64,000 nt of DNA from Acanthosepion pharaonis (Eukaryota > Mollusca > Cephalopoda > Sepiida > Sepiidae). A program made the position numbers and the translations under genes. Positions 1-11,089 of the stretch are shown here, piece after piece (the first letter of the stretch is position 1; the number at the start of each line of letters is the position of its first letter). The DNA is taken from NCBI GenBank assembly GCA_903632075.3, contig CAHIKZ030004736.1, positions 804,001 to 868,000 of the forward strand, read 5' to 3'. The notes under the pieces are model-generated. The model was not told the DNA's origin and searched no databases. It saw nothing but the letters and a program-made list of their open reading frames with translations.

Positions 1-1190
1 GCTCCCGGTACTGTGTGAATCTTTCCTATTACGCGGTGTATTCTACGTTCTTCTTAGCTCTGATACTTCATTTGCTATAAATGACCCTTACACTGAGAGG
101 TAGTTGAAGTGTTTAGTATTTACTAATCCCACATTTGGTATTTTTTATGGTGGATTCATATTAAGATGTAATCACTGCTTTCATTTCAATTTATTGATCA
201 TAGTTTCTGCGTTGGAGAGGTTTATCTTAACTTTTGTTTCTTGAAACACTTGATAGCTTGATAAGCAGTAATCGATCCCTGAAGAAACATATTGATACGA
301 TCGGCTTATTTACCTAAATATATCCATTCGAAAATTTTGATACGTTCTGAAAATGAAGAAACTTGGAAGTTGTTTAGAATCTTTGTTAGTCGCTGTTTGG
401 ATAAAGAGAACACACGAATTGATTTGGAAAAGCAAGAAAGAAATCAAAGCAGAAACAGTCAAAGATAAAAATGGATTAGATTTGTTGATTTATAAAGTAA
501 GTTGAACCGAAATGATTTGGATATCGAGTAAATGCTGTCATTTCCAGTCATGTTCGATCTCTGTGAAGTAATTCTATGAATGTAAATCAAGTACAAAAAT
601 AATCATTCTCATAAGACGATTAATTGTAGAAAATCTCTCGTAATAATATAGCTATCTTAATAATATCATAGGGCTGCTCTCTACATACATTGGTCGCGAA
701 TTCAACCTCCATCGTAAAAAGTATTGGTGGGTATATTAGTCAACACCAATTGTACAAAATGAAGAGGTTATCATTCCCCAAGAATTTCAGGTTTTAGGCG
801 GATAGTAAAATCCAGTCAAATCGACCAGGCATATAGATGTGATAAATGGCGTCTTCTGGTAGATGTTTCATCGTCAGCTGACAAAAAATCTTTAAAACAT
901 ATTTGTTAAATTAAGTAAATACGAAGAAAGTAGAGATAGAAATCAGTCGAATTTGGCATCTCAAGACGACAACATCATTTTTTGTTGTTATTGAGGCTTT
1001 GGGGAATGAGATATCGAAAGGAGAAAACAAATTTCTGGCCGCCCTAAAATATTTGAATTGCAAAAAAATCATTCTCATGGCTACTTTTCATATCTTGCGT
1101 AGATTTCTCTCCATGCAATGACCGCAGTTATATTTTTCTGATTGCATGACACGTCATCTGTCTACATCTGCTCATTGCAACAAACTTATT
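1..1190. other. Non-coding stretch, nothing recognised
   Basis: AT-rich sequence with no open frame of useful length, no RNA-gene signature and no repeat I could match elsewhere in the window. It lies upstream of the LINE 3' end that starts near 1200 and may contain more decayed LINE sequence that I cannot read. Confidence 0.4.
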
Positions 1191-1199
1191 GTTTTATAA

Positions 1200-1600
1200 A
1201 ATCTCTGATTGAGACTTGGAGCCAAGTCCTACTACACAAGGCAAAGGCAAATCATGATTTTAATAACACAAATATGGAAATTTAAAACTATTATTTACGT
1301 TGTGATAGGGGGATTGTGTATGGTAAAGAAGCGTACTGAAAATTATGTGAATAAAATTCACAAACACATCAGCATTTCAAAGCTACAAAAAATTTCTTTG
1401 TGTGGATCTGTACATGCCATCTGCAAAACCCTCTCCATCTAAATGAAACATTACAAATATATACCTAGCATAGATAACTCTCTTACAGTGACATTATTAC
1501 TTATAGATCCCGAAGTGGACTTAGTAATTGAGTACTTACAATTACACTCTGACAAGATGATACTACAAACAATAATAATAATAATAGTGGTTACTTAAAA
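1200..1600 (+). mobile_element. Non-LTR retrotransposon 3' end (LINE-C family), 5'-truncated
   Basis: The frame open at 1209-1442 ends in a segment of the form IWKFKT..VVIGGLCMVKKRTEN, followed by ISKLQKISLCG and a final TLSI before the stop. This pattern (tryptophan, then an IPVVIGALG-like stretch, then a LQK..L.GTAH..R.TLS-like end) is known from the extreme C-terminus of reverse-transcriptase polyproteins of one non-LTR lineage. After the stop comes a short 3' UTR and a short (AAT)n tail at about 1571-1587, as many LINEs have. Everything upstream (endonuclease, catalytic RT) is absent, so this is an ordinary 5'-truncated insertion. The related copy at 21740-22850 on the minus strand supports the family call. 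The exact clade is not determined. Confidence 0.6.
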
Positions 1601-1829
1601 TAGTGAGGTTAAACAAATAAAAGGTTAAAAATTGAGAAAACACAAAAATAATGTTAAATTTGCTTTTGCAATGACAAAGCTAAATTAGTAAAACAACTTA
1701 GGAAAAGTTAAAAAAAATGTCATTGGGCTGGAACGATGACTCACTAGGAGTTGTACAAGTAAGTGATATAAAAACATACCGTTCATTACGCTGCATTATT
1801 TAAAAAAGAGTCATTATCAGGATCCAAAT

Positions 1830-2110
1830 GTGCGAATTGGCTTAACAGTTAGCAGAACGGACAAGAGAATCGGCGGATTGTGTTCGAATCTCGACCGAGG
1901 CCACTTCAGGTCACTTTGTACGAATGAAAATCCGCGGTAAAATACCGTTTTTCTGGCAAGTCCTGGAAGCAAAAATTGGCCACAGGTTGTGTTTTCTCAT
2001 CGTACGCAAGAAAACGGCCTTGGAGGCTATAAGAACAGGATTGTCTCTATGTACAGACAATCCTACTTTATAAATATTTACGCATGAGTTGCTATACACA
2101 AATATTCTAT
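1830..2110 (+). mobile_element. tRNA-derived SINE
   Basis: A Pol III type 2 promoter can be read: an A-box-like TGGCTTAACAGTTAG at 1839-1853 and a B-box-like GTTCGAATCTC at 1882-1892, about 40 bp apart as in tRNA genes. The sequence between does not fold as an intact tRNA, so this is a tRNA-derived SINE head and not a tRNA gene. The body downstream contains a perfect 10 bp stem (AGGATTGTCT at 2037-2046 with AGACAATCCT at 2055-2064). The 3' boundary is a guess. Confidence 0.6.
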
Positions 2111-2470
2111 TCGGTTTATTTAGGCTGTAATTTTTCTTCTAAAAACATTTATTGTTGGAAACAATAGACGTTTCGTGTCTGTTATATTTAATGATCTTTT
2201 CTTATAATGTATAAATATAATTTCGCAAATGTGTTTGTTGTATGGGGATAAATTGATCAAAATTCGTGTCGTTTTGTCCCAAGCTTTTTACTCATATGGG
2301 TCGTCATTAGGGAATGAAAGCTAGAAAAACATTGTATTTTAAGAAGTAGATTGCATTATTACTTTTTGTAAGTATCGTTAGTTTCTTAATACGAAATCAA
2401 AGGCCGTATGACACCGAAAATTCCTACATTAGAAAAAAATATCATTTAATATAACAAATAGAAAATGCCT
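2111..2470. other. Non-coding stretch, nothing recognised
   Basis: AT-rich sequence between the SINE and the first foldback element. I see no coding, RNA or repeat signature here. Confidence 0.35.
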
Positions 2471-2475
2471 ATTTT

Positions 2476-2925
2476 TCTGTCTATATTACAAGGATGAGGA
2501 GTTAACATTATTGTCCTCATCTTTGTTGTTATCACAACGTCTCGGCCGTTGTGCCTTATGGCTTTTATCAGGTGTATATCGATCCGTATAACTGACATGG
2601 ATTTACGAACTGGATCTTTATTTAATCTACCAGGGTAGACTATTCTCGTTTCACTGCTCATATCTTGGGATATCTTATCTATATATTTTTTTTATATATT
2701 TTTTAGTTCTGCTCAGTTCTTGCTCGCCCTTTCCACTGAGTCTCAGTACACACTGCTGCCTGACCAGAACTCACAATTGCTATGTCACCAAATCCACAAA
2801 ATTCCTTGTAGGTTACCTGGATCGATATATACCTGATGAAGGTCAGAGGGCACAACCCCCGAAACGATATGATCATCAACAAAGATGAAGACAATAATCC
2901 GAATATAAATAGTGTAAATGGTCAT
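2476..2925. mobile_element. FB-A foldback miniature element, divergent copy 1
   Basis: The left end carries GTCCTCATCTTTGTTG and CGGCCGTTGTGC. The right end carries the reverse-complement versions (GGGCACAACCCCCGAAAC, then AACAAAGATGAAGACAATAA), so the ends are inverted repeats of each other. The centre has decayed and its tRNA-like box is poorly kept. The right end contains a clear CTGATGA ... GAAAC pair. Assignment rests on comparison with the better copies at 3120-3605 and 29268-29990. Confidence 0.6.
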
Positions 2926-3000
2926 TGTTTTTAATAAGAGTTGTTTCAATTCTTGTGTTATTCACTTTTACACGTATTTCTCTGGCAAAGTCCAGTTATC

Positions 3001-3119
3001 TGTCTATATTTCTGAGATGAGGTTTTGTCACTACTTACATTGTTCGGACTGTTGTCCTCGTCATTATTACCATATTCACGGCGTTTCGGTCGTTATACGA
3101 CCCGAACTTCTTCAAAATC
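3001..3119. mobile_element. FB-A element, isolated left end (fragment)
   Basis: This stretch repeats the left terminus of FB-A (TGTCTATATTTCTGAGATGA, then TTCGGACTGTTGTCCTCGTC and GGCGTTTCGGTCG). It is followed directly by a second, complete copy of the same end at 3120. It is therefore a tandem or nested partial copy. Confidence 0.65.
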
Positions 3120-3605
3120 GGTCTATATTTCTGAAATGGGGTATTGCAACTATTTACACTATTTACATAATTCGGACTGTTGTCATCATCTTTATTGCCA
3201 TATTCACGACGTTTCGGCCGTTGTACACTCCGACCTTCTTAAGGTGATATACGTTGGGATTTCGAACGGAACTCTTTATTTATTCGACGGGGGTAGATTG
3301 TTGTAATTCTACATGTCATGCCTTTTCTTGATATCTCAGTTTCAGTTAATTCCCCTTAGTGACTCAACTCTCCAAATTTTGTCCCTTCTTCTGTAGCCAG
3401 GTATTGAACTCACAACTGTTTGGGTCAAGAAACGTTTTGGATTATCTCGACCAAAGTTTTTTATCCACTGGGCCATGTGTCCTTGTGGACATAGCATCTG
3501 GGGCACGTGATGAAAGGTTGGTGTACAACGGCCGAAACGCCGTGAATATTGCAATAAAGATAAGGACAACAGTCCGAACGATGTGAATAGCGTACAAAGT
3601 TCAAT
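3120..3605. mobile_element. FB-A foldback miniature element, complete copy 2
   Basis: The left end runs from GTCTATATTTCTGAAATGGG through ACTATTTACATAATTCGG and CACGACGTTTCGGCCG to TTCTTAAGGTG. The right end is its inverse: ACAACGGCCGAAACGCC, then AAGATAAGGACAACAGTCCG. Inside, read on the minus strand, is a tRNA-like Pol III promoter: A box TGGCCCAGTGG at about 3465-3475 and B-box-like GAGTTCAATACC at about 3399-3410. No protein is encoded. Known families with inverted ends are DNA transposons mobilised in trans, whereas tRNA-like heads belong to SINEs; having both in one unit is unusual. Confidence 0.7.
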
Positions 3606-4680
3606 TAGTTACATATCCTTTTAGAATGGCTGCATTCACTACCTGACACGTTATCTTGCTTTTATCATATGATTTTCTTTTTTATATTCTCGACAAGAGC
3701 TTTGAGTATTTTAGAATTAGAATATCGTGGTTGACATCCTATGGAATTCGAATACAATTACATCCCACGAGTTATCTCGAACCCTTGCAAAATAGCTGTA
3801 GAGAAAATAGTTGAAAGATCAGCAATACTAACTGTAATTACAACTGAGCGTTATTTGCTTTATAGAATTTGAATGGGGAGGCACGACTAGACCGCCTATT
3901 TATAATATTTAAGTGGGCTAGAGTTCTTTTTTAAGGAAGACAAATCGTCATTAAGAGAGGTAATTCCTGTTGGTTTATACCACACTAATATTCGAAGGAA
4001 AAATGAAGTTGGTGAAAATACTGAGGTAGGTGCTGGAAATTTTAGGAGACTTGCTGTTAATAGATACTCAACGAACACTACGTAATATCTCTACTAAAAA
4101 TCCTCGATAACATTTATAAGTCAGATAGATAAATTCTGGTTTACATTGGTCCTCCCTCTGGATGAACCGATTTCTCAAAGGACGTTACTCCAAGAATGTT
4201 TTAATGTCAAGGTCGTCAGGACGTAGGCAATTATGGTTTGCTACGGATTCTTTTAATAACGTTTGGTTTGTCATAAGCTCTTCAGAAATTTAGTGAAACG
4301 ATTCATCATTGCCTGCTCCACAATTTTACCTCAAAGTAGTCCTTCTTCCAATCTACTTTTCAAAAATGAAAAGAGTATGAAAAGAAAAAAGAAAAATAAT
4401 GGAAGGCAAATTACAGAAAAATTAAAAAGGTAGATATAAAATTTCCCAATAGCATTTAACTGCAGTGATCGTGCGAGGACCAATGTTTCAACTTGCTATG
4501 AGCGTAAGCCAAAAAATATTGTCGATTTGATCCGAATCAAATCTCGGATGTTATTTGCTGGAAGTGTTATAATAGAACGACGGGAAAGGTGACAGAGAAA
4601 TCGGAAAGTCTATTGGAATACCGAAAGATGACCTCTACAATTTAAACAAAATATGAAGACACCGGGAAATCTTATTACAT
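3606..4680. other. Mostly unrecognised DNA with one coding-like repeat
   Basis: At 4001-4075 a 70-75 bp segment is about 80% identical by eye to 40497-40570. In one frame both translate to a pattern EV.E.TE.GA.NFRR.A, with several differences that keep similar residues, so it is probably a remnant of an unidentified transposon protein. I recognise nothing in the rest. Confidence 0.35.
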
Positions 4681-4689
4681 AGAAAGGAG

Positions 4690-5160
4690 AGATTTCTAAA
4701 CTGCTACATAATATACATCTTCCTTTATGGTAGTGAATGCTTGAGAATTTCTCCATAGATGAAGAGATTTGAGAGGAGGCAACAGAGATTGGGTTCTAAA
4801 GAATAATGACAAGAATGGGCGGAAAATGTGAGCAATGAGGAAGATTTAAAGAAACTTGAATCAAAAAGGCTTCTTTTTTTTTCACTTAGAATCAGAAAGA
4901 AATAGCTGAGATTTATGGGGCACATAATGGAGAAAACGGGTTTGAAGAATTTGACACTCAAATGACATAAAACAAGAGGGACAGAGAGAAATGTCGAGGA
5001 ACCTAGCTTGTGTAAAAACAAAGCATTTGTGTAAAAAGGAACAGGGGCTGAGAGGGATAGTAAGAGGGGAAACGTTGCTTAAAGTTGAATTGGATAATAA
5101 ATTAAGGGGAGACATGATCGCCCACGTCCTGAAACAATACGGTATATCATAGCACATGCT
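4690..5160 (+). pseudogene. LINE-A reverse transcriptase, decayed C-terminal tail
   Basis: Fragments of the LINE-A tail can be followed through stops and frameshifts: a FLYGSEC-like start near 4715, then RRQQ near 4779, RIRK near 4890, a GAHNGEN remnant of the GHIMRKEG motif near 4920, KRDR near 4975, and a final IAHVLK-like end near 5118-5140. The same order of motifs is much clearer at 21060-21590 and 37350-38115. The catalytic RT part is missing. The copy is old and non-functional. Confidence 0.6.
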
Positions 5161-5539
5161 ATTTGATAGCTGGTATAAACAATGTATATACAAGGAAGGT
5201 AGCTTTGCCTTTGATCAGGTCATCCATATGTTCTGTCTCGGATCGAAGTGGTGTATCTGTGTGTTTTATTAGATGAGAAACGTAGATACACTGATCATTT
5301 GATAAACGTGGATAACTATATAGCATTGTTGTCCTTCTTAGTTTTGAATTGTTTGGGATACTCTAACATGTTTTCAGAAAGCCACAAAAATACTGGCGCG
5401 TTCTTATATTGATATGTTTTGGAATGTGAGACGGTATATTTCAGAAATATATTTGGCATGGGATAGCATTTTTTTATTTGGACAGATCTGTTTGATACGA
5501 TCTCGAGCAGAAAAAGAGAACGATAAATACGTGACAAGT

Positions 5540-6210
5540 TGTAATTTAAGCATTCTTTCCTTCTGCCTCTCTTTCAGTTTTAAAATTTCTTTCTTTTTTT
5601 AATATTTCGTCTACTATTCAATTCTTTTTTTTTTTTTCTTAAATTGCTTTCCTTCGTTTGGTCTCTTTTTTCCTTTCCACTCTTTTCCGTTCTTAATTTA
5701 TTTCCTTTTTCTTTTTTTCTTTCATCTGTTTGTTTCCACTTTGTTAAATGTCTTTCTTTTTCTTTCTTTCTTTCTTTCTTTCTTTACATTCATTGTTTTG
5801 TATCATTTTTTTCCTTTTTTCTAACTTCCTTTGTTTTCTGTTTCTTTCTTTTGCTATTTTTCATATTCCGTTAACTCTTTTCTTCTTTTCTTTTCTTTTT
5901 TTCTTTCTTTTTCTTTTTTTACTCGAATTCTTTTCCTAATTTCCATTTTATGAATTCATTTCTCTATCTTTTTTCATCTCTCCCTCTTATTTTTGCTCAA
6001 TCACAACTGTCACTTTTCCTCTCCCCTGCCGACTTCTCTTTGCTTTCTTACTTATTCGTTATACTATACTCGCCTCCTCTTCCTCCGCCTCCTACTACTA
6101 CGTCTTTCTTGCAATCATCATCATCATCATCATCTTCTTCTTCTTCTTCTTCTTCTTCTTCTTCTTCTTCTTCTTCTTCTTCTTCTTCTTCTTCTTCTTC
6201 AGTAAGCCAT
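5540..6210 (+). repeat. Long pyrimidine-rich tract with (TTTC)n and (TTC)n
   Basis: About 650 bp in which the plus strand is overwhelmingly T and C. It includes a (TTTC)n run near 5757-5785 and, after a short TCA-rich lead, an uninterrupted (TTC)n array at about 6133-6199. Open frames here (poly-Ser, poly-Leu, Phe-rich) are by-products of the composition. Mirror-symmetric TTC/GAA arrays can form triplex DNA; that is known of the sequence class and not shown here. Confidence 0.8.
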
Positions 6211-6940
6211 GCAATCTTTCAGCATTCAGGAAATATTTCTATATTTTATGACAACTTAAGTTCGTCGGTTTCCACAGCAACTTTTTCTTCATGTTATTTG
6301 GATTGCTGACTTCATTAACTTTCTGATCTGTCTCCGTTAACGAGAATAACGTTAACGAGATTTGCAAGAAATACGAGAGAATGCACATGACAATAAGGTA
6401 CAGACCTGTTAGTGAAATAAATCAGTTGTTAATATTTTTAAACTGGCATAAATATTTCACTCTTGTGGTTTTTCTTCTCAAGAGCCGTTTTACTGGAACT
6501 AGTTTAATAATATGTCAGATTATTCTTGGAAAATAAGGAGATCCTAAAGTCGATTAAATTTCGTTAGAATAAGAGGATAAATAAAATATTGCGTCATCCC
6601 GTTGTTTTGATACCAGAAATCATTTAGGAGAATAGTGAAGATGCCCAAGTCGATCTTATGTGTATTTCTTCTTCATTTGGGACTATTGACTTCAAAATAT
6701 GAATGCCCGAAGTTCTTACTTCTGATGGAAATATTTGTAGCCTCTTAACTTTGTCTAAAGTACTTAATGCAGGAGCACCTAGTGAAACTCAAACTCGCCA
6801 GGCAGTAATAATTCTTTTTGAGACTAGCTTGTTAAACTCTCTTCCAAAAAGTGTTGATCATAGATATTTTAAAACTGAACCGAGTCTGACACATGGCCGA
6901 TAAAGTGAGACATTCAGAAAGGTTTTTTCTTAAGATTTTG
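6211..6940. other. Non-coding stretch, nothing recognised
   Basis: A 66-codon open frame starts at 6703 but has no motif I recognise and no supporting context. I see no repeat match to the rest of the window. Confidence 0.3.
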
Positions 6941-6943
6941 TTC

Positions 6944-7414
6944 CAGTGATTCTTAAACTTTTTTTCTCTGGGCCGCATTTTCAGAATGTGAAATTACTTG
7001 CGCCTCACCAAATTTCATGTGATAAAAAGTATATTTAAAAATAATAAAAAAAAAGTTTAAAGGGAGATAACCCCGGATTCGAAGTTTGCGGATCCTTGTT
7101 ACCATATTCATAATACTTGATATAATGCAAAAATATCACAATGATAAAATCGATCAGTAATTATTTATAACTATTTATATTGGGATTCATGCATGCAATT
7201 ACAAGTAATTCATCATAATATTTTAAATTTCGAAGTCATATTTATTTTTGGCATTCATTAATTTTTTTAAACTGTTTCTAAATCTTTGATTGTCTTTCAA
7301 TCATTCCGCCTCATCTGCTATCCTCTTCCGCCTCATCTGCTATCCTCTTCCGCCTCACCTGCTATCCCCTTTCGCCGCACATATGAGGCGCAACGCACCG
7401 TTTGGGAACCACTG
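6944..7414. mobile_element. hAT-type miniature element
   Basis: The left end CAGTGATTCTTAAAC is the inverse of the right end TTTGGGAACCACTG, allowing a few changes. These match the CAGTGGTTCTCAA... termini common in non-autonomous hAT elements. TCTCTGGGCCGCATTTTC just inside the left end is also typical. The right interior holds three tandem copies of a 22 bp unit (CCGCCTCATCTGCTATCCTC core) at about 7306-7371. No transposase is encoded. I could not find a clean 8 bp target duplication, so the boundaries are slightly uncertain. The right end abuts an FB-A fragment. Confidence 0.65.
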
Positions 7415-7420
7415 GCTTAG

Positions 7421-7700
7421 ACTATGCTCTAATTTCACATGCCATGCCTTTTGGGGATATCTCAATTTCGGTTAGTTTTCTTTATTATCTCAACTCTCCA
7501 CGTTGTGTTCCCTCTGCTGTGGCCAGGTATTGAACTCAGAATTGTTTGGGTCAAGGCACTTTTTGAATTACTTCAACCAACGATTTTATCTACTTGGCCA
7601 TGTGTCCTTGCGGACATATCACCTGGGGTATATCGCCTGAAGAAGGCTGAAACGTCATGAATATTTTTATTCATTACGCCATGTTTTGACTAATGAAATA
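7421..7700. mobile_element. FB-A element, truncated copy 3 (left end missing)
   Basis: The unit begins inside the element at CACATGCCATGCCTTTTG. It keeps the tRNA-like region (B-box complement GGTATTGAACTC at about 7525; A-box complement near CTTGGCCATGTG, about 7593) and ends with the right terminus CGCCTGAAGAAGGCTGAAAC. The hAT-type element to its left may have removed the left end. Confidence 0.6.
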
Positions 7701-8885
7701 TAGACAGATGAAAAAAGTAGACGCAAAAGTTTCATTTTCCTCTATTTTATTCAAAGAATGTCGTAAAGATAAATCGTGTCTCGTCTCTCCCTCTCCCTTG
7801 GGCACCTTTTGATTACTAGCGAACTTTCATTTAACACAACACAGAGAGGTACAAAACATAAAATCTCTTGAATTTCTTTGACTGCATACATACTCTTCTC
7901 AAATATAAGTCTCGCAATCTTTCATGGGAAATTCACATGAAAGAACACGCTTTTTTGTATTCTCTCTCGTAGTTTGCTTGTTTGAAGAAATTTTAACATA
8001 TTTACTATCCAATCAACAATTATCTGCGCAATAAATTGGTCGCAAAGTGGCACTTACGAAACTGAGAAGTTTCACCGAAATATTTTACAACTCATATTCC
8101 GATTCTCTTACGGTTGGATAGATTCATATGAAAAAATAGTTCATATAAAACCGGTTTTCGAAATACATTAAACTTTCAAAAGTAACAACGTGCTCCTCTC
8201 TATCTAAATTCCTCTCCATACTCGAACGCTCTTGCAACAAGATTTCAAATTACGAAAGTTCATTAATGGATTCGACCTGTTAAAGTACAACTCATGTCCT
8301 CCATAGTATCATTTTCTTTTGAGCAGATCATTTTTAAACGGTAATAAGAAAAAATAAAGAAATAAAAACTTCTTACTCCATCCTCGGAAAGTCCCGCATC
8401 TTTTGGGAAAAGAGACAAAAAAAGATGAAAATTGTAATCTTCATTCTCCCTTTATAAACAAATGATAAGAGTTTGAAATACCAAGATGCTGACTTTTTGC
8501 ATGCGCAATAAACTGACCGACAGATGAGAAAGAAACATCAAAACTTATGTAAAAATGGATGTCAGTCTGTGCACCTAAATGCCTTAGTTTCAAATAGCAG
8601 AATTGTGGTTTGAGAAGAATATATATTACCAAGGCAGTATAACAGCTTACATGTGGTTTTGTATAAGTGATACATGACAGCAATCCTGCCGCCAAAAGTT
8701 TAACACAGACTAAGCCTATTCTTAACGTCCATAACATTCCAGTCGTCGTAATGTGGCGATCAAAACTAAACTGTAATAAGGAAACGCTAAGTACATTCCA
8801 GCCTTGATAGAGTACAAATTTTTTTTACGCGGTGTTGTGGGGTGGGGGGGTTTACACTCATTCCCACAAATGAAACGTCACAAGT
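7701..8885. other. Non-coding stretch with a G-run
   Basis: I recognise no gene or transposon here. A run GGGGTGGGGGGG lies at about 8839-8850. The 98-codon minus-strand frame at 8441-8737 has no recognisable motif. Confidence 0.3.
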
Positions 8886-8889
8886 TTAT

Positions 8890-9260
8890 CGCTATTTCCA
8901 TGAAAATGTTAAGACGAGCTACATTCCTTAGTGCCACCATTTGAGACCTTTACATCCAAGGAATCGAATCATCCACATTTACCCTGTACTCAAATTTTAA
9001 AGAAGAAATTCCATTCAGACAGCTCCCCATCCCCGAAGAACTGCTACTTTGTAGAACAGACGCCCGCCTGGATATTTCTCTAACCACTACAGTCTTAACT
9101 TCTTCAAGTCAAGAGTCAAACGCTACCTATCCTCCTCATCCTCATAATCTGCACTTCCTTCAAACCATCACCTTATTCAGTAACCGTTTATCGTAAGTGG
9201 CTCTTTTACCCTGCATTGGATGAAGTTTAATATAATGAGTTAAACACTGTATAGATGTAT
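8890..9260 (+). pseudogene. LINE-B (Jockey/CR1-like) RT C-terminus and 3' UTR
   Basis: Around 9035-9125 the plus strand reads ELLLCRTDARLDIS, then YSLNFFKSRVKRYLSSSSS across a frameshift. This is the typical extreme C-terminus of Jockey/CR1-type polymerases (a LWN.LP.....FK..V.. motif family). The following 3' UTR, with CAGTAACCGTTTATCGTAAG at 9178-9197, is shared with the fragment at 39700-39900. Only the tail of the element remains. Confidence 0.6.
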
Positions 9261-9289
9261 TGACACTTGTGTCATGATTCAATTCTATT

Positions 9290-10075
9290 TCTTCTTCTAG
9301 GTGACGTATCCTTTCTTCACAACTTCCTCGTGTAAATCTTAGCAGGTTTTCTCCCTTTGCTAAAGCACCTGTACTCCGTTCTGCCATCCAGGCACCCAAG
9401 TTTGACAGTTCGTATGCCTTCCTCCATCTTTTTGCCTTCAATGTGTCCCATAAAGTTTAAATTTGTGTCCAAGGAATTTCAACCGTCTTTGTCCCTTTAT
9501 TCACTCCATTTATGGATTTCTCAGTATCCTTCTGTAGCACCACATTTCTGCTACTTCTAGTTTTTTTCCTCATTCTTGAGAAAATTGTCAAAAAATCACA
9601 AGAGGGTGGTTACTACATAGCAATCTAACACTCTTTACTAGTTTCTAACGACTTTTCCCCTTTCTCAGCACCTTGGTTAGCTTTGGAAATGTCTCTTTTG
9701 CTAGCCAATTGCGTACTTCAGATCAAGGTATTACATTTTCCATCCCCTGTTAAAATGCTTACCAGGTATTTAAACTTCTGAACCTGCTTGATGTTGACAT
9801 CTCCAATTCGTAATTCCCATTTTGTGTTTTTTTCTCTTGCTGATGACCAAGATTTCTCTCTACTTGCAATTGATGATTTCTGCTTTTTTTCTCGTTTTCT
9901 TCTACCACTCTGTCATGGAGGTCATGTAGTTCCCTTTACGAGTCAGCTATCAACTGCGTTTCTTACATTGTTAAGATACCGTCCACTGATAATAAATCCT
10001 GGTAGGATTTCCAGTTCCCTTAGGATGATATCGCTGTAAATCTGGATAGAAAACGCACCCTTGTCTCACGCCCTT
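9290..10075 (-). pseudogene. LINE-A reverse transcriptase fragment
   Basis: Read on the minus strand from 10075 downward: a segment like ILRELEILPGFIISGR.LNNVR followed by a decayed YADD position, then a KKQKSS region, NYEL and FKYLVSILTGDGKCNT near 9720-9790, KLTKVLRKGEKSLET near 9640, and AEMWCYRRILRNP near 9520. This is the palm-to-thumb part of a non-LTR reverse transcriptase in the expected order. The catalytic aspartates are lost and several frameshifts are present. It faces the LINE-B fragment tail to tail. Confidence 0.7.
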
Positions 10076-10319
10076 TTTTTTTTTATTTTCGTATAGCTAC
10101 TCAATTTATTTTTTATCGGTATGTAGGTGGATTACTCTCAGTTCTAGATTAGTCTAACATCTTTTCCAAATAGATTTAGTTTTCCCAGCATTTCTAAAAG
10201 ATCCCTGTGTTGTACTCTGTACTACGATGTAATAAGAGTTAACAAAAAAACTTAATATTTGTAAATCTTTTGCTACTTATGTGATTGATCGACGAATAAA
10301 TAAAAATGTCGAAATGTGT

Positions 10320-10540
10320 TTATTTAGCTCACTGGGGTAGACTGCTCTATTTCCACGTGCCATGGATGTCAGTTATCAATTATCTCCTGTTAATTCCCCT
10401 CTGCAAGTTCTCCACCGCCTTAATCGGGTATTGAACTCACACTCTTTGGTTCCTGAATCTAACCAACGCCTTTATCCGCTGTGCCATGTGTCCTTGGGGA
10501 CATCTGCGTATGAATTTCTAGGTATTATAAACCTAACGTC
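10320..10540. mobile_element. FB-A element, internal fragment (copy 4)
   Basis: Only the interior of FB-A is kept. It starts near CTGGGGTAGACTGCTC, includes the B-box complement GGGTATTGAACTCACAC at about 10428 and the A-box complement CTGTGCCATGTG at about 10480, and then stops. Both inverted ends are missing, and a PLE fragment follows immediately. Confidence 0.55.
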
Positions 10541-10544
10541 TTCA

Positions 10545-11080
10545 GCAAACATTTTTTACCCGAGCTCATATTGCAATTTTTGTTGTTATTATGGCTTTTC
10601 TCTTACACTCATTACTGGTTCCCATATTGCATTCATTTCTATCCTTGGTCGGCTCAGGATATTTTTGTGGCCTAGCATATGTGCTGATTCCTTAAGTTTA
10701 CGAATTTTCCAATGGTGTTCTTTGTCTATGATCTCAACATGATCCCACAGAGGGCGGCGATCTCCCTTTTCTCTCCATATGTGGTCAGCCACGCCTGATC
10801 TTTCCACTTTCCCTCGTGTTACAGCTTTCTGGTGTTCTTAAAGCTTTACCTTAAGAGGGCGGCCTGTCTCCCCTTTATAATTCTTTCCGCAGCTGCACGG
10901 GATAACGTACACACAGTCTTTAGTTATGTTCTAGTCTTACTCGGGAGTGTCGTCCAGCTTTTGAAGGTTGTCCTGATGTTATATGAACCGCAGATTCTTT
11001 GTATTTTCTCTGATAAACCGCCTTCAATACCTAAAGTGATTGTTTCTTCAAGAACAAAAAATGTTATGAATTTTGGAGAT
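10545..11080 (-). pseudogene. Penelope-like element, GIY-YIG endonuclease fragment (PLE-1)
   Basis: On the minus strand the sequence reads, from about 11000 to 10590, NIRTTFKSWTTL, then VCVYVIPCSCGKNYKGETGR, a one-codon stop, EHQKAVTRG, SGVADHIWREKGD, WDHVEIIDKEHHWKIRKLKE. This is the signature order of the GIY-YIG nuclease at the C-terminus of Penelope-like retroelements: YVIPC.CG..Y.GETGR for the YIG half, then H..W and the R.. and E positions. The family nuclease nicks target DNA to prime reverse transcription. The reverse-transcriptase part is not present upstream and a stop interrupts the domain. Confidence 0.8.
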
Positions 11081-11089
11081 TAGAACACA

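Noticed and set aside
5950..6309. 119-codon frame with a poly-Ser block
   Set aside because: Poly-Ser comes from the (TTC)n array. There is no conserved domain, and the frame lies in a pyrimidine tract.
7306..7371. Three 22 bp tandem units as a possible CRISPR-like array
   Set aside because: Head-to-tail units without spacers, inside a hAT-type element of a eukaryotic genome.
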